From positions 1,860,001 through 1,924,000 of the forward strand of contig JBAIAC010000026.1 of NCBI GenBank assembly GCA_037349315.1: a DNA stretch of 64,000 nt, read 5' to 3'. Each line of letters begins with the position of its first letter. Position 1 is the first letter of the stretch. Under the pieces are notes generated by a model. The model had not been told where the DNA came from, ran no database searches, and was given only the letters and a program-made list of their open reading frames with translations. Positions 34,401 to 42,016 of this stretch are shown here, piece by piece. This DNA is from Chelydra serpentina. Its lineage: Eukaryota > Chordata > Testudines > Chelydridae. The translations under genes were made by a program, and so were the position numbers.

Positions 34401-37400
34401 CATTTGGCCGCTGGTGTCCAATGGAGGTGGGTTGTCTCTGAGGTCAGCCCGCTCTGCCCAGCCTTCCCTCTGGCCCTGGGTGGCTCCCTGTGGAACTCAG
34501 CAGCACAAAATGGTCTTAAGAGCTTGGTTAATAAAGAGCCCAGATTCATATGAACGCCCCCCGGCCCGGCCCAGAAGTGATGTCTGTGCTGGTGAAAGGG
34601 GGCCTGATGGACAACCCTGGCACTGGGCATCCTGTGTGCCGTCACAGAGTGTGGGCAGTGCTCCCTTCTGCCTCACTCCTACACAGGAGTGCCATGTCAC
34701 TGCACTGGTTACAACTGCTCCCATTGGGCAGACTCTGACTCGTCTGCATTCGAATGAATCAGCTCCTTGCCTCTCTGCAACAGGCAGCAACGGGGCTGGC
34801 CTGAGGCTGTGGTGTGCTGTGGGTGCCTGTCCGTCAGGAACTGCACTGAGGCACCCCCATCCTGGCTCTTAGCAACCCCTGCTGTTCCAGTTCTGGGTCT
34901 TCCTGGAGCCAGAACTAACACACAGCTGAGGGCTCAGACCCCATCCAAACTCCTCTTGCCTTCCCCAGTGCCTTTGGCTTCCCCGCGTCTGCCCCAGAGG
35001 CAGCAGCATTTCGTACTCATAGACTTTAAGGTCAGAAGGGACCATTATGATCATCTAGTCTGACCTCCTGCACAATGCAGGCCACAGAATCTCACCCACC
35101 CACTCCTGGAATAATTCTCTCCCCTATGTCTCAGCTATTGAAGTCCTCAAATCATGGTTTAAAGACTTCAAGATGCAGAGAATCCTCCAGTAAGTGACCC
35201 GTGCCCCATGCTGCAGAGGAAGGCGAAAAATCTCTAGGGCCTCTGCCGATCTACCCTGGAGGAAAATTCCTTCCCTACCCCAAATATGGCGATCAGCTGA
35301 ACCCTGAGCATGTGGGCAAGACTCACCAGCCAGACACGCAGGAAAAAGTTCTCTGTAGTAACTTCTAACATCCCATCATTGACCATTGGTCCTATTTACT
35401 ACTGATGGCAATTAATTGACCTTTGACTAAGATCATGCTATCCCATCAAACCATCCCCTCCATAAACTTATCTAGCTTAATCTTGAAGCCAGATCGGTCT
35501 TTTGCCCCACTGCTTCCCTTGGAAGGCTGTTCTAGAACTTCACTCCTCTGATGGTTAGAAACCTTCGTCTAATTTCAAGTCTAAACTTCCTGATGGCCAG
35601 TTTATATCCATTTGTTCTTGTGTCCACATTGGTACTGAGCTGAAATAATTCCTCTCCCTCCCTGGTATTTATCCCTCTGATATATTTAAAGAGAGCAATC
35701 ATATCTCCCCTCAGCCTTCTTTTGGTTAAGGCTCCTTGAGTCTCATTTCATACGACAGGTTTTCCATTCCTCGGATCATCCTAGTGGCCCTTTGTACCTG
35801 TTCCAGTTTGAATTCATCCTTCTTAAACATGGGAGACCAGAACTGCACATAGTATTCCAAATGAGGTCTCACCAATGCCTTGTATAACAGTACTAACACC
35901 TCCTTATCTCTACTAGAAATACCTCGCCTAATGCATCCCAAGACCGCATTAGCTTTTTTCACGGCCACATCACATTGGCGACTCATAGTCATCCTGTGAT
36001 CAACCAGGACTCCGAGGTCCTTCTCCTCTTCCGTTACTTCCAACTGATGCGTCCCCAGCTTATAACTAAAATTCTTGTTATTAATCCCTAAATGCATAAC
36101 CTTACACTTCTCACTATTAAATTTCATCCTGTTACTATTACTCCAGTTTACAAGGTCATCCAGATCTTCCGGTAGGATATCCCGATCCTTTTCTGAATTG
36201 GCAATACCTCCCAACTTTGTGTCATCTCGAGCGGAACATCCCTTGCAAAGTGCTTTGCGATCCTGTGTGATGGAAGGTGCTGTGGGAATGTAAGACAAGG
36301 TTGTTGCTAGGAGCAGAAAGGAAGTTTTGAGAGCTGTTAGTACAAAATAGCTTCTCCAGGCTCTCTGTGTGTGTCACAGCCTGGCTCTGGGTTCACGACC
36401 TCAGGAGCCTGTTGACGTGGGCGCGTCTGTCCCCCTCTAGGGATGTCGGTGTCTCAGTTAATGATCGACATAGGGCAGAGACGGCTCACGGTTTTGAAGC
36501 AGAATGTCGAGGACTGCCTGGATTTACTGGACCCGAGTGAGGTGCCAGCCAGAGGGGAGAGGCTCCCTGTCACCAACTGGGAGGCAGAGCGCAAGAGAGA
36601 GGAGGTCAGTCCTGGCTGCCAGCCTGTCCTGGCTGTGATCAGGCGGGGCTGAGGGGCAATGGTGGGGCTCTTCTCGCAGAAGAAAGAGGTAAATCCTTCG
36701 ACCTTGCGAGGGAAGGACCCAGTGCAGGAGGGTTTCGAGTTGGAGGGAGTGAGAGTGGCTCTTGCTATGGCATACAGGCTTTTGGCATTTCTTGGGATAG
36801 TGCTGCACTGCGTCGGGTTCCCGGACCTCCCGCGGGATGCTCAGACCTAAGAGCTAAAATCAGCTCTTCCGGGCTCTCTCCTGGACTGGGGAAGAGCTGC
36901 TGGTCTCACTGCTGGGAGCCCCAGGGATGGGCCAGTGTGCCGGGCTGCCTGTCCCTGTCTGTGGAGTAGAAGCTGGCTAACAATTCTCTTTTCAGCTGAG
37001 TAAGGACGTCTTTACAGTGCCAGCCAACTTCCTGGTGATCAGCCCGGAGGAGAAGGCGGCGATTCGTGATGCCTGCCTGGCAGGTCAGTGCCACAGCCGT
37101 ACCTACGGGACACAGACTGTGCGCAACAGTCTGCAAAGCCCGGCCGTGTCTGGGCTGGGGCTCTGCCCAAGCGCCACAGCCAGCGGGGAGCCTGCAGCTC
37201 TCCAGGAGCGTGCCCAGGTCTCAGTGAGGCACCCTCTGCCTGACGCTCTCTCCGCCCCCATCCCTCACGAGCTTCCTGCACCAACCGGGTCTGCCTCTCA
37301 AGGGTGGCTGGAATGGGGGCAGGGCTCCCGAGCCGCATGGTTCAGTCAGGCCCTGCCTGCAGGGATGTTGATCCGCGTGGCGCAGGACGGCGACTGGCAT

Positions 37401-40400
37401 TCCAGTCCCCGGCCTGGCCCTTCACAGACGCAGCTAGAATGAGATGCTGCCTCTAGCCAGGGGATTTACCAACCCTGTAATCTTCCCCAGTGGAGACGGG
37501 GGGGCTGCAGTAGAGCTCCGCCCTGACGAGTACCTGTGGCTCTGAGTGGGGGCTTTAGGGTGCTCTCAGGGAACGACCTGAGTCAGCGAGTGTAACAGCA
37601 ACCCCTTTTCCCCGCAGGAGCTCCCCACAGCGTTCCTGGGAGCAGTCATCTTGACAGGGACCTGGAGGACTGTAGTGTAGTGTCATGCCCCTGTGGTGAG
37701 TAGAGGAGCCTGAGCCAGTGGCCACTGTTCCTTGCTGAGGCCTTTAGCCTGGCCTACAGTTCTCCGCTCTGCAGGGCTGCAGTCTAATTTCATTCTCGCT
37801 TTTGGCAGACCCTGGCGCGATGTCCCGAAGTTTGGACGTATCCCCGGATAATCCCTGGGACAGGCTTCAGTCCGTGTCCGTGACTCTGTCGTCCTCGGGA
37901 GGTGAGTGCACACGTTGCCCTACAGCATCTCCTGTTGCAAGTGGAGCGCGTCTTTCCTTCTCTCTCTGCGTCTGCACACCCTGTATCTTACACCTTCTGG
38001 AGATACAGGCTCAGACAGGAAAAATTGTGTGCTCACGTGCACACGCACGCAACTTGTAAGCCTTGTTACCACCATCACACTTGAAATTGCACACTCACTT
38101 TTGCGCACACGGTTCTTAAAACATGGCCCATGCTGTGTGCGTTTGCAGAGGATGCGGATGGTTTTCAGGAAGGCGCAGCCTGGATCTCTTTGATACATTC
38201 AGGTGCCTGTTTGTGTGTGTGATTGTGTTTGCCAGTCCACCCATCTGCATGCACCAAGGATGATAGACCTTATCTCCCCCCATAAATGGCTGATTTGCCC
38301 TTGCACAGTATTGGTGGTATCTGTAGCTTGGTAGTGCTTAGGGACCACCGGAGATCAACACCCCATTGTACTAGGTGCTGTACAGACCGAGTAATAGACA
38401 GCCCCTGTCTTGAAGAGCTAAATAAACCAGACAGCCGAAGGGTGGGGGCCGGAGGATAATGGGCAGAGTGAACAATGGGATCAGTGACAGAAGCTGTAGT
38501 AGTGCCACCACTTGGGTTTGTTTGTAATGCTCTGGGAGAGGTTGCGTTGGGACAGGATCAGCTAAATGGAAAAACACCAGAAGGGAGAGGGGATGTGGCA
38601 GGGGTCGGACGGGGCGGGACAGCCTGTGCGGCAGGCAGAGACTCTGAGGGAGGGTGTTGGCGCAAACGGCCAGTCAGCACGCAGGAGAGAATGCCCAGTA
38701 GAACCTGGATAAGACACTTGGAGGACACCTCCGGTAGCCAAGGATTGCTGTAGCAGAACCAACGAGGAGTCCTTGTGGCACCTTAGAGGCTAACAAATGT
38801 ATTTGGGCATAAGCTTTCGTGGGCTAGAACTCACTTCATCAGATGCATGGAGTGGAAAATACAGTAGCAGGTATATATACATAGCACATGAAAAGATGGG
38901 AGTTGCCTTACCAAGTGTGGGGGGGGAGGGGGTCAGTCTAATGAGACAATTCAATTAACCGTAGAATACCAAGGGAGGAAAAATCACTTTTGTGGTGGTA
39001 ATGAGGGTGGCCCATTTCAAACAGTTGGCAAGAAGGTGTGAGTAACAGTAGGGGGAATTAGTTTTTGTAATGACCCATCTTTATTCAGGCCTAACCTCCT
39101 GCCAACTTTGCGATCATTGGCCCCTGTGGATAGTTCCCCTTTGGAATTGTCCTTCCCTGGCTGCCTTCCCAACCCCAGGCAGGTGGGACAGGCTCTGCCC
39201 ATGCTGCTGTCTCCTGCCCTCTTCCACGGAGAAAGTTGTGTTTTGTTCTCTTTTGTCAGAGAAGTCCATTATCCAGCCCAGCCTGCCAAGCACACAAGGG
39301 GCCCAGCTGGCCAGCTCCGCAGAGGAGGCGGCCGTCACGCAGCCGGACAGCAACACCCCAGATTTGTTGGAGCCTTCTAGCCAGAAGTCCCCTTGCAGCT
39401 TATCCCAGGATGAACCAGTGGAGACTGTATCCCCATCACTGCTGTCCTACAGCAGTACGTGTGCCCCAGAGGCTGCCAGTCAAGGAACAGCTGCTGCCAC
39501 GTTCCAGAGGGCACCAGATGTGGACAAACACCCTGATGCCAGCTATGACATCCCCTGTGGCCAGCCATCTGGGGCTTTCCAAACCAATCGATGCCCTTTC
39601 TCTCCTGCTCTTCCTATTTTGGGCAGCATCAACAGCAGAGCAGTGCCTCCTGGAAATGGAGGGCAGGCTGATCGTGGTGGCGCGGCTTCCCTCCCAGAGG
39701 TGGGGACCAGCGACCTGACAAGCTCTGAATGGGACACTGAGCTGGGGAGTGGAGCTGGGGGAAAAGATCTGTCCAGGGGCAGGCAGCACAGGGTGACTAT
39801 GAGAGAGCTGCTGGTGGATGACAATAAGGCCCATGTCGAGGTTTTGCCCAGCCCAGGCACAACCCATCGGAGAGCACGGAGGAAATCTCCCCATGTGGAT
39901 GTGCCCGTGGGGGACAAGCACTGTGTGGACACACACGTCATGGGCCAGAACCCAGGTATGGAGTTGGTGAGTGCTCAGAGAGCCAAGAAGAGCAGGCTGG
40001 AGCAGGCCGGGCCAGCTCCGGAGCCTGCACTGCCCGGGGACCTGGAGGGGCTGCCAGAAAGGGGGAATGAGACAGCTGCAGTCGGGAGCATGGCTGCGTC
40101 CGGGCCAGGCCAGCACAGAGCCCAGCAACAGGTAAAGATTCACAGGCTCATTGTCACGTCTTAGTTTTTCTTAGTGTCCCCCCGTCTCTTGCCTCCCAGC
40201 CCCAGGGCCCTGTCTTGTAGCCACCAGCCTTCCAGCGGAGAAGAAAAGGGAAGGGCTCCCTCTGAAGGCTGTCGCCTCTCCCTTGCTGGGCCTGAGCTTT
40301 CTGCCCCTGCAGCAGTCCTGCTCCAGGAGCAAGGGGTCTGCACGTCTGCCAGGGGACTGCCCTCTGCCAGGCACTTCCCAATAGCAGCCGTTACTCCTGT

Positions 40401-42016
40401 GCCAGACAGTAGACAGCCATGTCCAAGGTGGGAAGAGCCTGGCTGGGGAAGGGGGAGGCAGAAGCCACACGCAGCAGGAGTTGGAGGAGCCAGTCAGAGC
40501 GCAGGGGTGAGAGTACAGAGAACACATTCCAGCACTTCTACAAGCCATCTCCTGGGCTCCCAGATCAGGGCGGGGTCCTAAACAACCAAGGAAATGCTGC
40601 GCATGTTGAATTAGGCTCAATCTTACAGCGCAAGGCCCCCTCCTTGTTTCAGGGGACCTCTCCGTAAGGTTGGTTTCTGTTTTGGGAGGCTTCCACTCCA
40701 GGGCTACGCCAAGCACTCAGAGTACCTCGGATCTCCAAGAGAATCTTGGGGCAGATCTCCTGCCTGCTGGCTTGCCCAGAGCTCTTGTCCTTCCCCCGGG
40801 GACATCTAGTGCCGTGGTTCCATGGGGTAAATGTGCATGAAACCAGCTTCTCTGAGCCAGGAGCGCTGGTGGGGGAGAAAGCTACGTCCAGAGCTCCGCA
40901 TGGGCTAGGGCTGTTTTTCAGCTGTCATGTTTAATATAGATTGAGCCGAATTGTCTTCCTTCCCTCCAGAAGTATGTGAAAACAAGCCTGTTTCAATACA
41001 CCTACAAGGCACCAACGCCGGATCTCTGTGCCCGAGTGAACTCCACCAGGTCAGTGCGGTGCGGTGTGTGGGTCTCCCAGACGGGGCACACCCCGGCTAA
41101 GTGGGCTTCTCAAATTCCCTTTGCACCTCATTTAAAACGAGAGCGAAAATAAACTCACCCCATAAGCTGCTCTGCGTCCTGTCCAAAGTAGCCGGCACAG
41201 CTCCAGAGACCCTATTGCCGGTACAGCTGGGGGAGATTTCACTCCCGTCCGCCAGCTCCCTCTGACAACAGCTAGGGCCGCAGCACCATGCTGCTGTCAG
41301 GCAGCTGCATTTGCATGGCCCCTACAAACACAACCAGTGGGTCTCTGGCCATGCAGTGACTGACACTGCTGTGGGCTGGGTCCCCACTGCTTCACTAGGT
41401 GGTGGGCTCTCAAACCAAGCCGGTGTGGTTCACACTGTAATACAGAGATTGACTCATGGCCCTCTCCCCTCCCGGCTGCGGTTATCAAACGTGGGTGGTA
41501 AGTACGGCAGTGCTCGCCGGAGCTCGAACCTGTGTTGCCTCTCTGAGAACACTAATCACACTTGATTTGGCTCTTCATTACACAGCTTAATTCCTCCCAC
41601 CTGCAGCGTTCCCCTGCCCACTGGTTCCCTTCCACCCTGGACATCCTGTCAGTACCTTGTTCCCGTCTCCCCTCGCTGGCAGCTGGCAGTCCTAGCTCTA
41701 GTAACGGCAGCCAGGCTGACTCCTGGTGTGAGCTGCTCTTACAGTCCTTGGCAATGAGCGCTTGGACCCTTATCAAAGCACTTTGGGGCTCACCAGTTAC
41801 TGCTGTGTGGAGCACAGCTGCTCTGGGCTCTCACTTGGGCTCCCTCGGCAGAGTACACCATTGTTCTGGATGGCAGCCGAGCCCTGCGGTAGCTAGGCAC
41901 TGCCGTTGCCGAGCGGCCATCCCATTCTCACTCGCACTCATGTTTTGGTTGGCAGGATCTCAAAGGCGATGCTGCGGTGGGCCTGCTGGGTGATCACCAA
42001 AGCTGAGTATCCCTGA
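16323..42016 (+). CDS. ACD: ACD (TPP1), shelterin subunit and telomerase recruiter, 16 exons
   Basis: TPP1 is a telomere protein of the nucleus. It joins POT1 to TIN2 in shelterin and recruits telomerase through its OB fold. Joining 16 exons with consistent phases gives 2,154 nt, an exact reading frame of 717 codons plus stop. By alignment from memory with human TPP1, residues about 71-205 are the OB fold (VYVLQPWI, LHISDGSYYIRV, GRIIILQ, EFYLAVRQFIVLP). Residues 216-310 are the POT1-binding region (MSVSQLMIDI, VTNWEAE, VFTVPANFLVIS). Residues 381-671 are a Ser/Pro/Glu-rich linker in one exon, and 672-717 are the TIN2-binding motif (LFQYTYKAPTPDLCARV, then an amphipathic helix). Human TPP1 is 458 or 544 residues, so this protein is longer, mainly in the linker. 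Exons 1, 2 and 13 are less certain than the rest. The gene converges on CARMIL2. Confidence 0.9.
16432..16890. repeat. GC-rich minisatellite in ACD intron 1, unit about 43 bp
   Basis: About ten head-to-tail copies of a unit containing aggggtccctgtgtaccgcc and cggggctgctgggggg begin some 40 bp after the exon 1 donor. Copies are nearly identical, with length differences in the G run and two short units near 16,710-16,760. Long open frames on both strands here are a by-product of the repeat. Confidence 0.93.
16891..18363. other. ACD intron 1, unremarkable part
   Basis: After the minisatellite the intron drops to AT-rich sequence. No recognisable repeat terminus or extra exon was seen. Confidence 0.4.
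18370..18710 (+). mobile_element. Penelope-like terminal fragment
   Basis: The stretch gttgtagctgtgttggtccc, followed by a ttattgggacaacttctgttgg-type block and, near 18,640, cctgaaggagagctc...ggagctcaaaagct, matches the family of the 22,180-22,390 copy. The second part resembles a decayed hammerhead-type stem (gagctc paired with gagctc). Assignment to Penelope-like elements is by analogy with the coding copy at 22.4-23.7 kb. Confidence 0.45.
18742..18837 (+). CDS. ACD: ACD exon 2
   Basis: Acceptor ttgtggttgcag and donor gtaagat bound a 96-nt block. Read in the phase linking exons 1 and 3 it has no stop. Another phase reads a more protein-like QRFECVLPSEVYDLPSKEP but would hit a stop in exon 3. 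The exon is therefore real as a splicing unit but its reading frame is tentative. Confidence 0.55.
18838..20887. other. ACD intron 2
   Basis: No additional exon recognised. A stretch around 20,330-20,450 (taagctcgttttgctctgtg, then cagtgcctggcacagtggg and an aataa end) resembles the 3' end of an ancient amniote LINE or SINE; related sequence recurs near 31,590-31,670. Confidence 0.4.
20888..21017 (+). CDS. ACD: ACD exon 3, start of the OB fold
   Basis: Acceptor ttctctctcag, donor gtaagtg. It encodes KVYVLQPWILNLLMKYEQ, which aligns with the LVLRPWIRELI strand that begins the human TPP1 OB fold and belongs to the region (NOB) contacting telomerase. It ends in phase 0. Confidence 0.88.
21018..21666. 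other. ACD intron 3, left part
   Basis: No exon or repeat could be recognised. Confidence 0.35.
21667..21880. mobile_element. Probable short DNA element with palindromic core
   Basis: Begins agggtatgtctatcttgc and ends near gcttgggtacgtctacac, a terminus common in sauropsid short elements. Its centre has the inverted pair agctagctttgatc and gatcaaagctagct (about 21,722-21,754). No target duplication was identified. Confidence 0.45.
22180..22390. mobile_element. Penelope-like terminal repeat, inverted arrangement
   Basis: The left half (gttgtagttgtgttggtccc, ttattggaccaacttctgttgg) is followed by its inverse (accaacagacattggtccaataaaa, ccaccttgtgtctca). Between them lies cctgaagatgg...aagctcaaaagctt, a degenerate hammerhead-like stem. 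It immediately adjoins the larger Penelope copy. Confidence 0.5.
22488..22528 (-). ncRNA. Hammerhead-ribozyme-like core in Penelope terminus (mutated)
   Basis: On the minus strand: CCGATGA, a stem GTGGGT/ACCCAC with a short loop, then GAAA and GCTTATGC. This is the layout of a minimal type I hammerhead. The CUGAUGA box has U to C at its second base, and the base after the short helix III is G, so self-cleavage is unlikely. Penelope-like elements are known to carry such ribozymes. Confidence 0.55.
22723..23439 (-). pseudogene. Penelope GIY-YIG endonuclease with RT C-terminus
   Basis: A 238-residue open frame. It contains a Cys/His zinc-like cluster (Cys98, Cys103, Cys106, His108), then the endonuclease: VIYAI (about 136-140) and MYIGQTGQSL (149-158), Arg161 or nearby as the catalytic Arg, and GEHFNLPNH with a candidate catalytic Glu180 and Asn. 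The frame continues upstream into RT residues to about 23,520. It is a fragment, since the RT palm is absent, but the endonuclease frame itself is unbroken. Confidence 0.85.
23540..23700 (+). pseudogene. Penelope RT fragment, inverted
   Basis: The plus frame reads HINTTLYWKPTDRYTYLHAS, then HTTRSIVYSQALRYNRICSN. This RT stretch normally precedes the DRDNHLQDLYQAFL block that lies just to the left on the other strand. It is the inverted 5' end of the same insertion. Confidence 0.82.
23993..24046. repeat. (GT)n followed by alternating CG/CA tract
   Basis: About 24 bases of GT repeats run into acacgcacgcgcgcgtgcgtgcg. Alternating purine-pyrimidine rich in CG is a classical Z-DNA-prone sequence. 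It lies in ACD intron 3. Confidence 0.9.
24047..24762. other. ACD intron 3, right part
   Basis: No repeat or exon recognised. Confidence 0.35.
24763..24878 (+). CDS. ACD: ACD exon 4, OB fold
   Basis: Acceptor tctctcaatag, donor gtgggt. It encodes VVSDFKAADQGSAAILHISD and GSYYIRVVVSPEAV, matching human [22 protein letters not shown]. It ends two bases into a Cys codon. Confidence 0.9.
24879..25980. other. ACD intron 4, left part
   Basis: No recognisable element or exon. Confidence 0.35.
25985..26145 (+). mobile_element. MIR-type SINE
   Basis: It carries the MIR signature: gggcaggtcacttcccctct followed by cctcatctgtaaaatgggga and taatagc. These ancient SINEs are widespread in amniotes. It lies in ACD intron 4. 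Confidence 0.75.
26560..26700 (+). mobile_element. MIR-type SINE, diverged
   Basis: Contains ggccttgagccaagttactt, a diverged tcagcttccccat block and ccattttacagatggg, in MIR order. It is more decayed than the copy 400 bp to its left. Confidence 0.55.
26890..26980 (+). CDS. ACD: ACD exon 5, OB fold at the TEL-patch position
   Basis: Acceptor gtttcctag, donor gtaagg. It encodes VQLQSGFSNIIGRIIILQKY. GRIIILQ aligns with human GRLLLLQ, fixing the preceding loop against human EEKEFGF. The acidic TEL-patch residues of mammals are V and Q here, while the Arg is kept. Confidence 0.9.
26981..29562. other. ACD intron 5, left part
   Basis: Mostly unclassified. About 27,240-27,480 looks LTR-like. About 27,900-28,540 has long minus-strand frames with clustered Cys, possibly a retroelement gag relic. 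About 28,860-29,010 is a purine-rich (gggatg)n-like simple repeat. None shows termini that would allow a firm call. Confidence 0.35.
29571..29693. mobile_element. hAT-type MITE, deleted family member
   Basis: Starts TAGGGTGACCAGAC and ends near GTCTGGTCCCC, flanked by ctgaggct at 29,563-29,570 and 29,694-29,701 (exact 8-bp duplication). It is a 123-bp relative of the 198-bp copy at 52,929-53,126. Confidence 0.85.
29880..30115. repeat. Degenerate tandem repeat, unit about 45-50 bp
   Basis: About five units each carry a gcttgcagt[ag]tgttattcag or tacattattcag core followed by cactag or cactg and a gtgtgtgt stretch. A run of G (about 30,073-30,086) interrupts the last unit. It lies in ACD intron 5. 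Confidence 0.75.
30497..30576 (+). CDS. ACD: ACD exon 6, OB fold
   Basis: Acceptor cgtcccttccag, donor gtgagg. It encodes EECEFYLAVRQFIVLPLQRQ, aligned with human AEFYLQVDRFSLLPTEQP. The human TEL-patch Glu after LPT is Gln here. Confidence 0.92.
30577..31668. other. ACD intron 6, left part
   Basis: No exon. Around 31,590-31,670 a cctgccctgaagagct and cagtgcctagcccaat block matches the ancient repeat seen near 20,340. Confidence 0.35.
31669..32135. mobile_element. Non-autonomous DNA element, same family as 58,622-58,980
   Basis: Left end aataggcgccgactccatgg, then gctggagcacccacgg and a ggtgttcagcacccac block. The right end (agcacccaccagcgccgagt) is the inverse but diverged. No target duplication could be fixed, so the right boundary is approximate. 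Confidence 0.65.
32222..32720 (-). mobile_element. CR1 LINE 3' part
   Basis: Begins atagagtcatagaaatgggc and runs through the CR1 3' end into degenerate ORF2 C-terminal sequence (translated on the minus strand; the LFSLEKR-type block lies near 32,545). It is 5' truncated and lies in ACD intron 6. Confidence 0.75.
33101..33145 (+). CDS. ACD: ACD exon 7
   Basis: Acceptor attgttccag, donor gtgagta. It encodes CNQEPSILQKIKELW, aligned with human CNQDLDVQKKLYDCLEE, the helix that closes the OB fold. Confidence 0.88.
33146..33918. other. ACD intron 7
   Basis: Short intron with no recognised repeat. Confidence 0.4.
33919..33953 (+). CDS. ACD: ACD exon 8 (35-nt micro-exon)
   Basis: Acceptor gactgttgcag, donor gtacgg. 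It encodes RGFTLKTVSSS between the OB fold and the POT1-binding region, at the place of the human Ser-rich linker. Its phase (1 base in, 1 out) fits both neighbours exactly. Confidence 0.8.
33954..35016. other. ACD intron 8, left part
   Basis: No recognised repeat or exon. Confidence 0.35.
35017..36235 (-). mobile_element. CR1 LINE, ORF2 C-terminus and 3' end
   Basis: Starts ctcatagactttaaggtcag (the 3' tail) and runs to the RT catalytic box, where the DDTKLGG motif marks the truncated 5' edge. The minus frame from 36,298 to 35,726 reads LVNWSNSNRMKFNSEKCKV, EEKDLGVLVDHRM, ALVRPHLEYYVQFWSP and LEQVQRATRMI, all CR1 RT C-terminal motifs. It lies in ACD intron 8 in reverse orientation to the gene. 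Confidence 0.93.
36441..36604 (+). CDS. ACD: ACD exon 9, POT1-binding region
   Basis: Acceptor gtccccctctag, donor gtcagt. It encodes MSVSQLMIDIGQRRLTVLKQ, then NVEDCLDLLDPSEV and LPVTNWEAE, aligned with human LSLSQLLDEM, ESCLTLEG and PPVTHWAA. In human TPP1 this segment binds POT1. Confidence 0.93.
36996..37083 (+). CDS. ACD: ACD exon 10, POT1-binding region
   Basis: Acceptor attctcttttcag, donor gtcagt. It encodes KDVFTVPANFLVISPEEKAA, aligned with human [20 protein letters not shown]. Confidence 0.93.
37084..37617. other. ACD intron 10
   Basis: No repeat or exon recognised. Confidence 0.4.
37618..37695 (+). CDS. ACD: ACD exon 11
   Basis: Acceptor ttttccccgcag, donor gtgagt. It encodes APHSVPGSSHLDRDLEDCSV. 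Phase 1 at both ends. It has little conservation that I can name but fits splice sites and phase. Confidence 0.75.
37809..37901 (+). CDS. ACD: ACD exon 12
   Basis: Acceptor cttttggcag, donor gtgagt. It encodes DNPWDRLQSVSVTLSSSG, which parallels human DPALQDLSLTLIAS and its Ser-rich continuation. Phase 1 at both ends. Confidence 0.85.
38149..38202 (+). CDS. ACD: ACD exon 13 (possible cassette exon)
   Basis: Acceptor tgcgtttgcag and a weak donor gtgcct bound 54 nt (18 codons) in phase 1/1, encoding EDADGFQEGAAWISLIHS. Being a multiple of three it can be skipped without harm to the frame. Support is splice sites and phase only. Confidence 0.5.
38756..39070 (-). mobile_element. Penelope-like 3' terminal fragment
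   Basis: Contains gtccttgtggcaccttagag, ctaacaaatgtatttgggc and the terminus seen at 22.4-22.6 kb, in the same minus orientation. No coding part is present. It lies in ACD intron 13. Confidence 0.75.
38805..38850 (-). ncRNA. Hammerhead-ribozyme-like core in Penelope terminus
   Basis: On the minus strand: CTGATGA (38,842-38,836) intact, an imperfect stem II (GTGAG against CCCAC with one mismatch), GAAA intact (38,818-38,815) and the short GC-TTAT-GC helix III. The base that should be U next to the cleavage site is C, so activity is doubtful. Confidence 0.55.
39260..40131 (+). CDS. ACD: ACD exon 14, Ser/Pro/Glu-rich linker
   Basis: Acceptor ctcttttgtcag, donor gtaaag. At 872 nt it is by far the largest exon, encoding about 290 residues rich in Ser, Pro, Glu and Gly, with no predicted fold. 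In human TPP1 the same interval is a shorter Ser/Pro-rich tether between the POT1-binding region and the TIN2-binding motif. A basic patch THRRARRKSPHVD near its end could serve nuclear import. Confidence 0.85.
40132..40969. other. ACD intron 14
   Basis: No repeat or exon recognised. Confidence 0.4.
40970..41049 (+). CDS. ACD: ACD exon 15, TIN2-binding motif
   Basis: Acceptor cttccctccag, donor gtcagt. It encodes TSLFQYTYKAPTPDLCARVN, aligned with human SAFQYEYEPPCTSLCARVQ, the motif that docks on the TRFH-like domain of TIN2. Confidence 0.93.
41050..41955. other. ACD intron 15
   Basis: No repeat or exon recognised. Confidence 0.4.
41956..42016 (+). CDS. ACD: ACD exon 16 (stop codon)
   Basis: Acceptor tttggttggcag. 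It encodes ISKAMLRWACWVITKAEYP and a TGA stop at 42,014-42,016, aligned with human LPPQLMAWALHFLMDAQ. It is the final amphipathic helix of the TIN2-binding motif. Confidence 0.92.

Noticed and set aside
35726..36298. 190-residue minus frame as a host gene
   Set aside because: All recognisable motifs are those of CR1 reverse transcriptase; the first residues are unrelated flank.
39108..39718. Alternative plus frames overlapping ACD exon 14
   Set aside because: They are out of phase with exons 12 and 15; only the frame used for exon 14 continues into the TIN2-binding motif.
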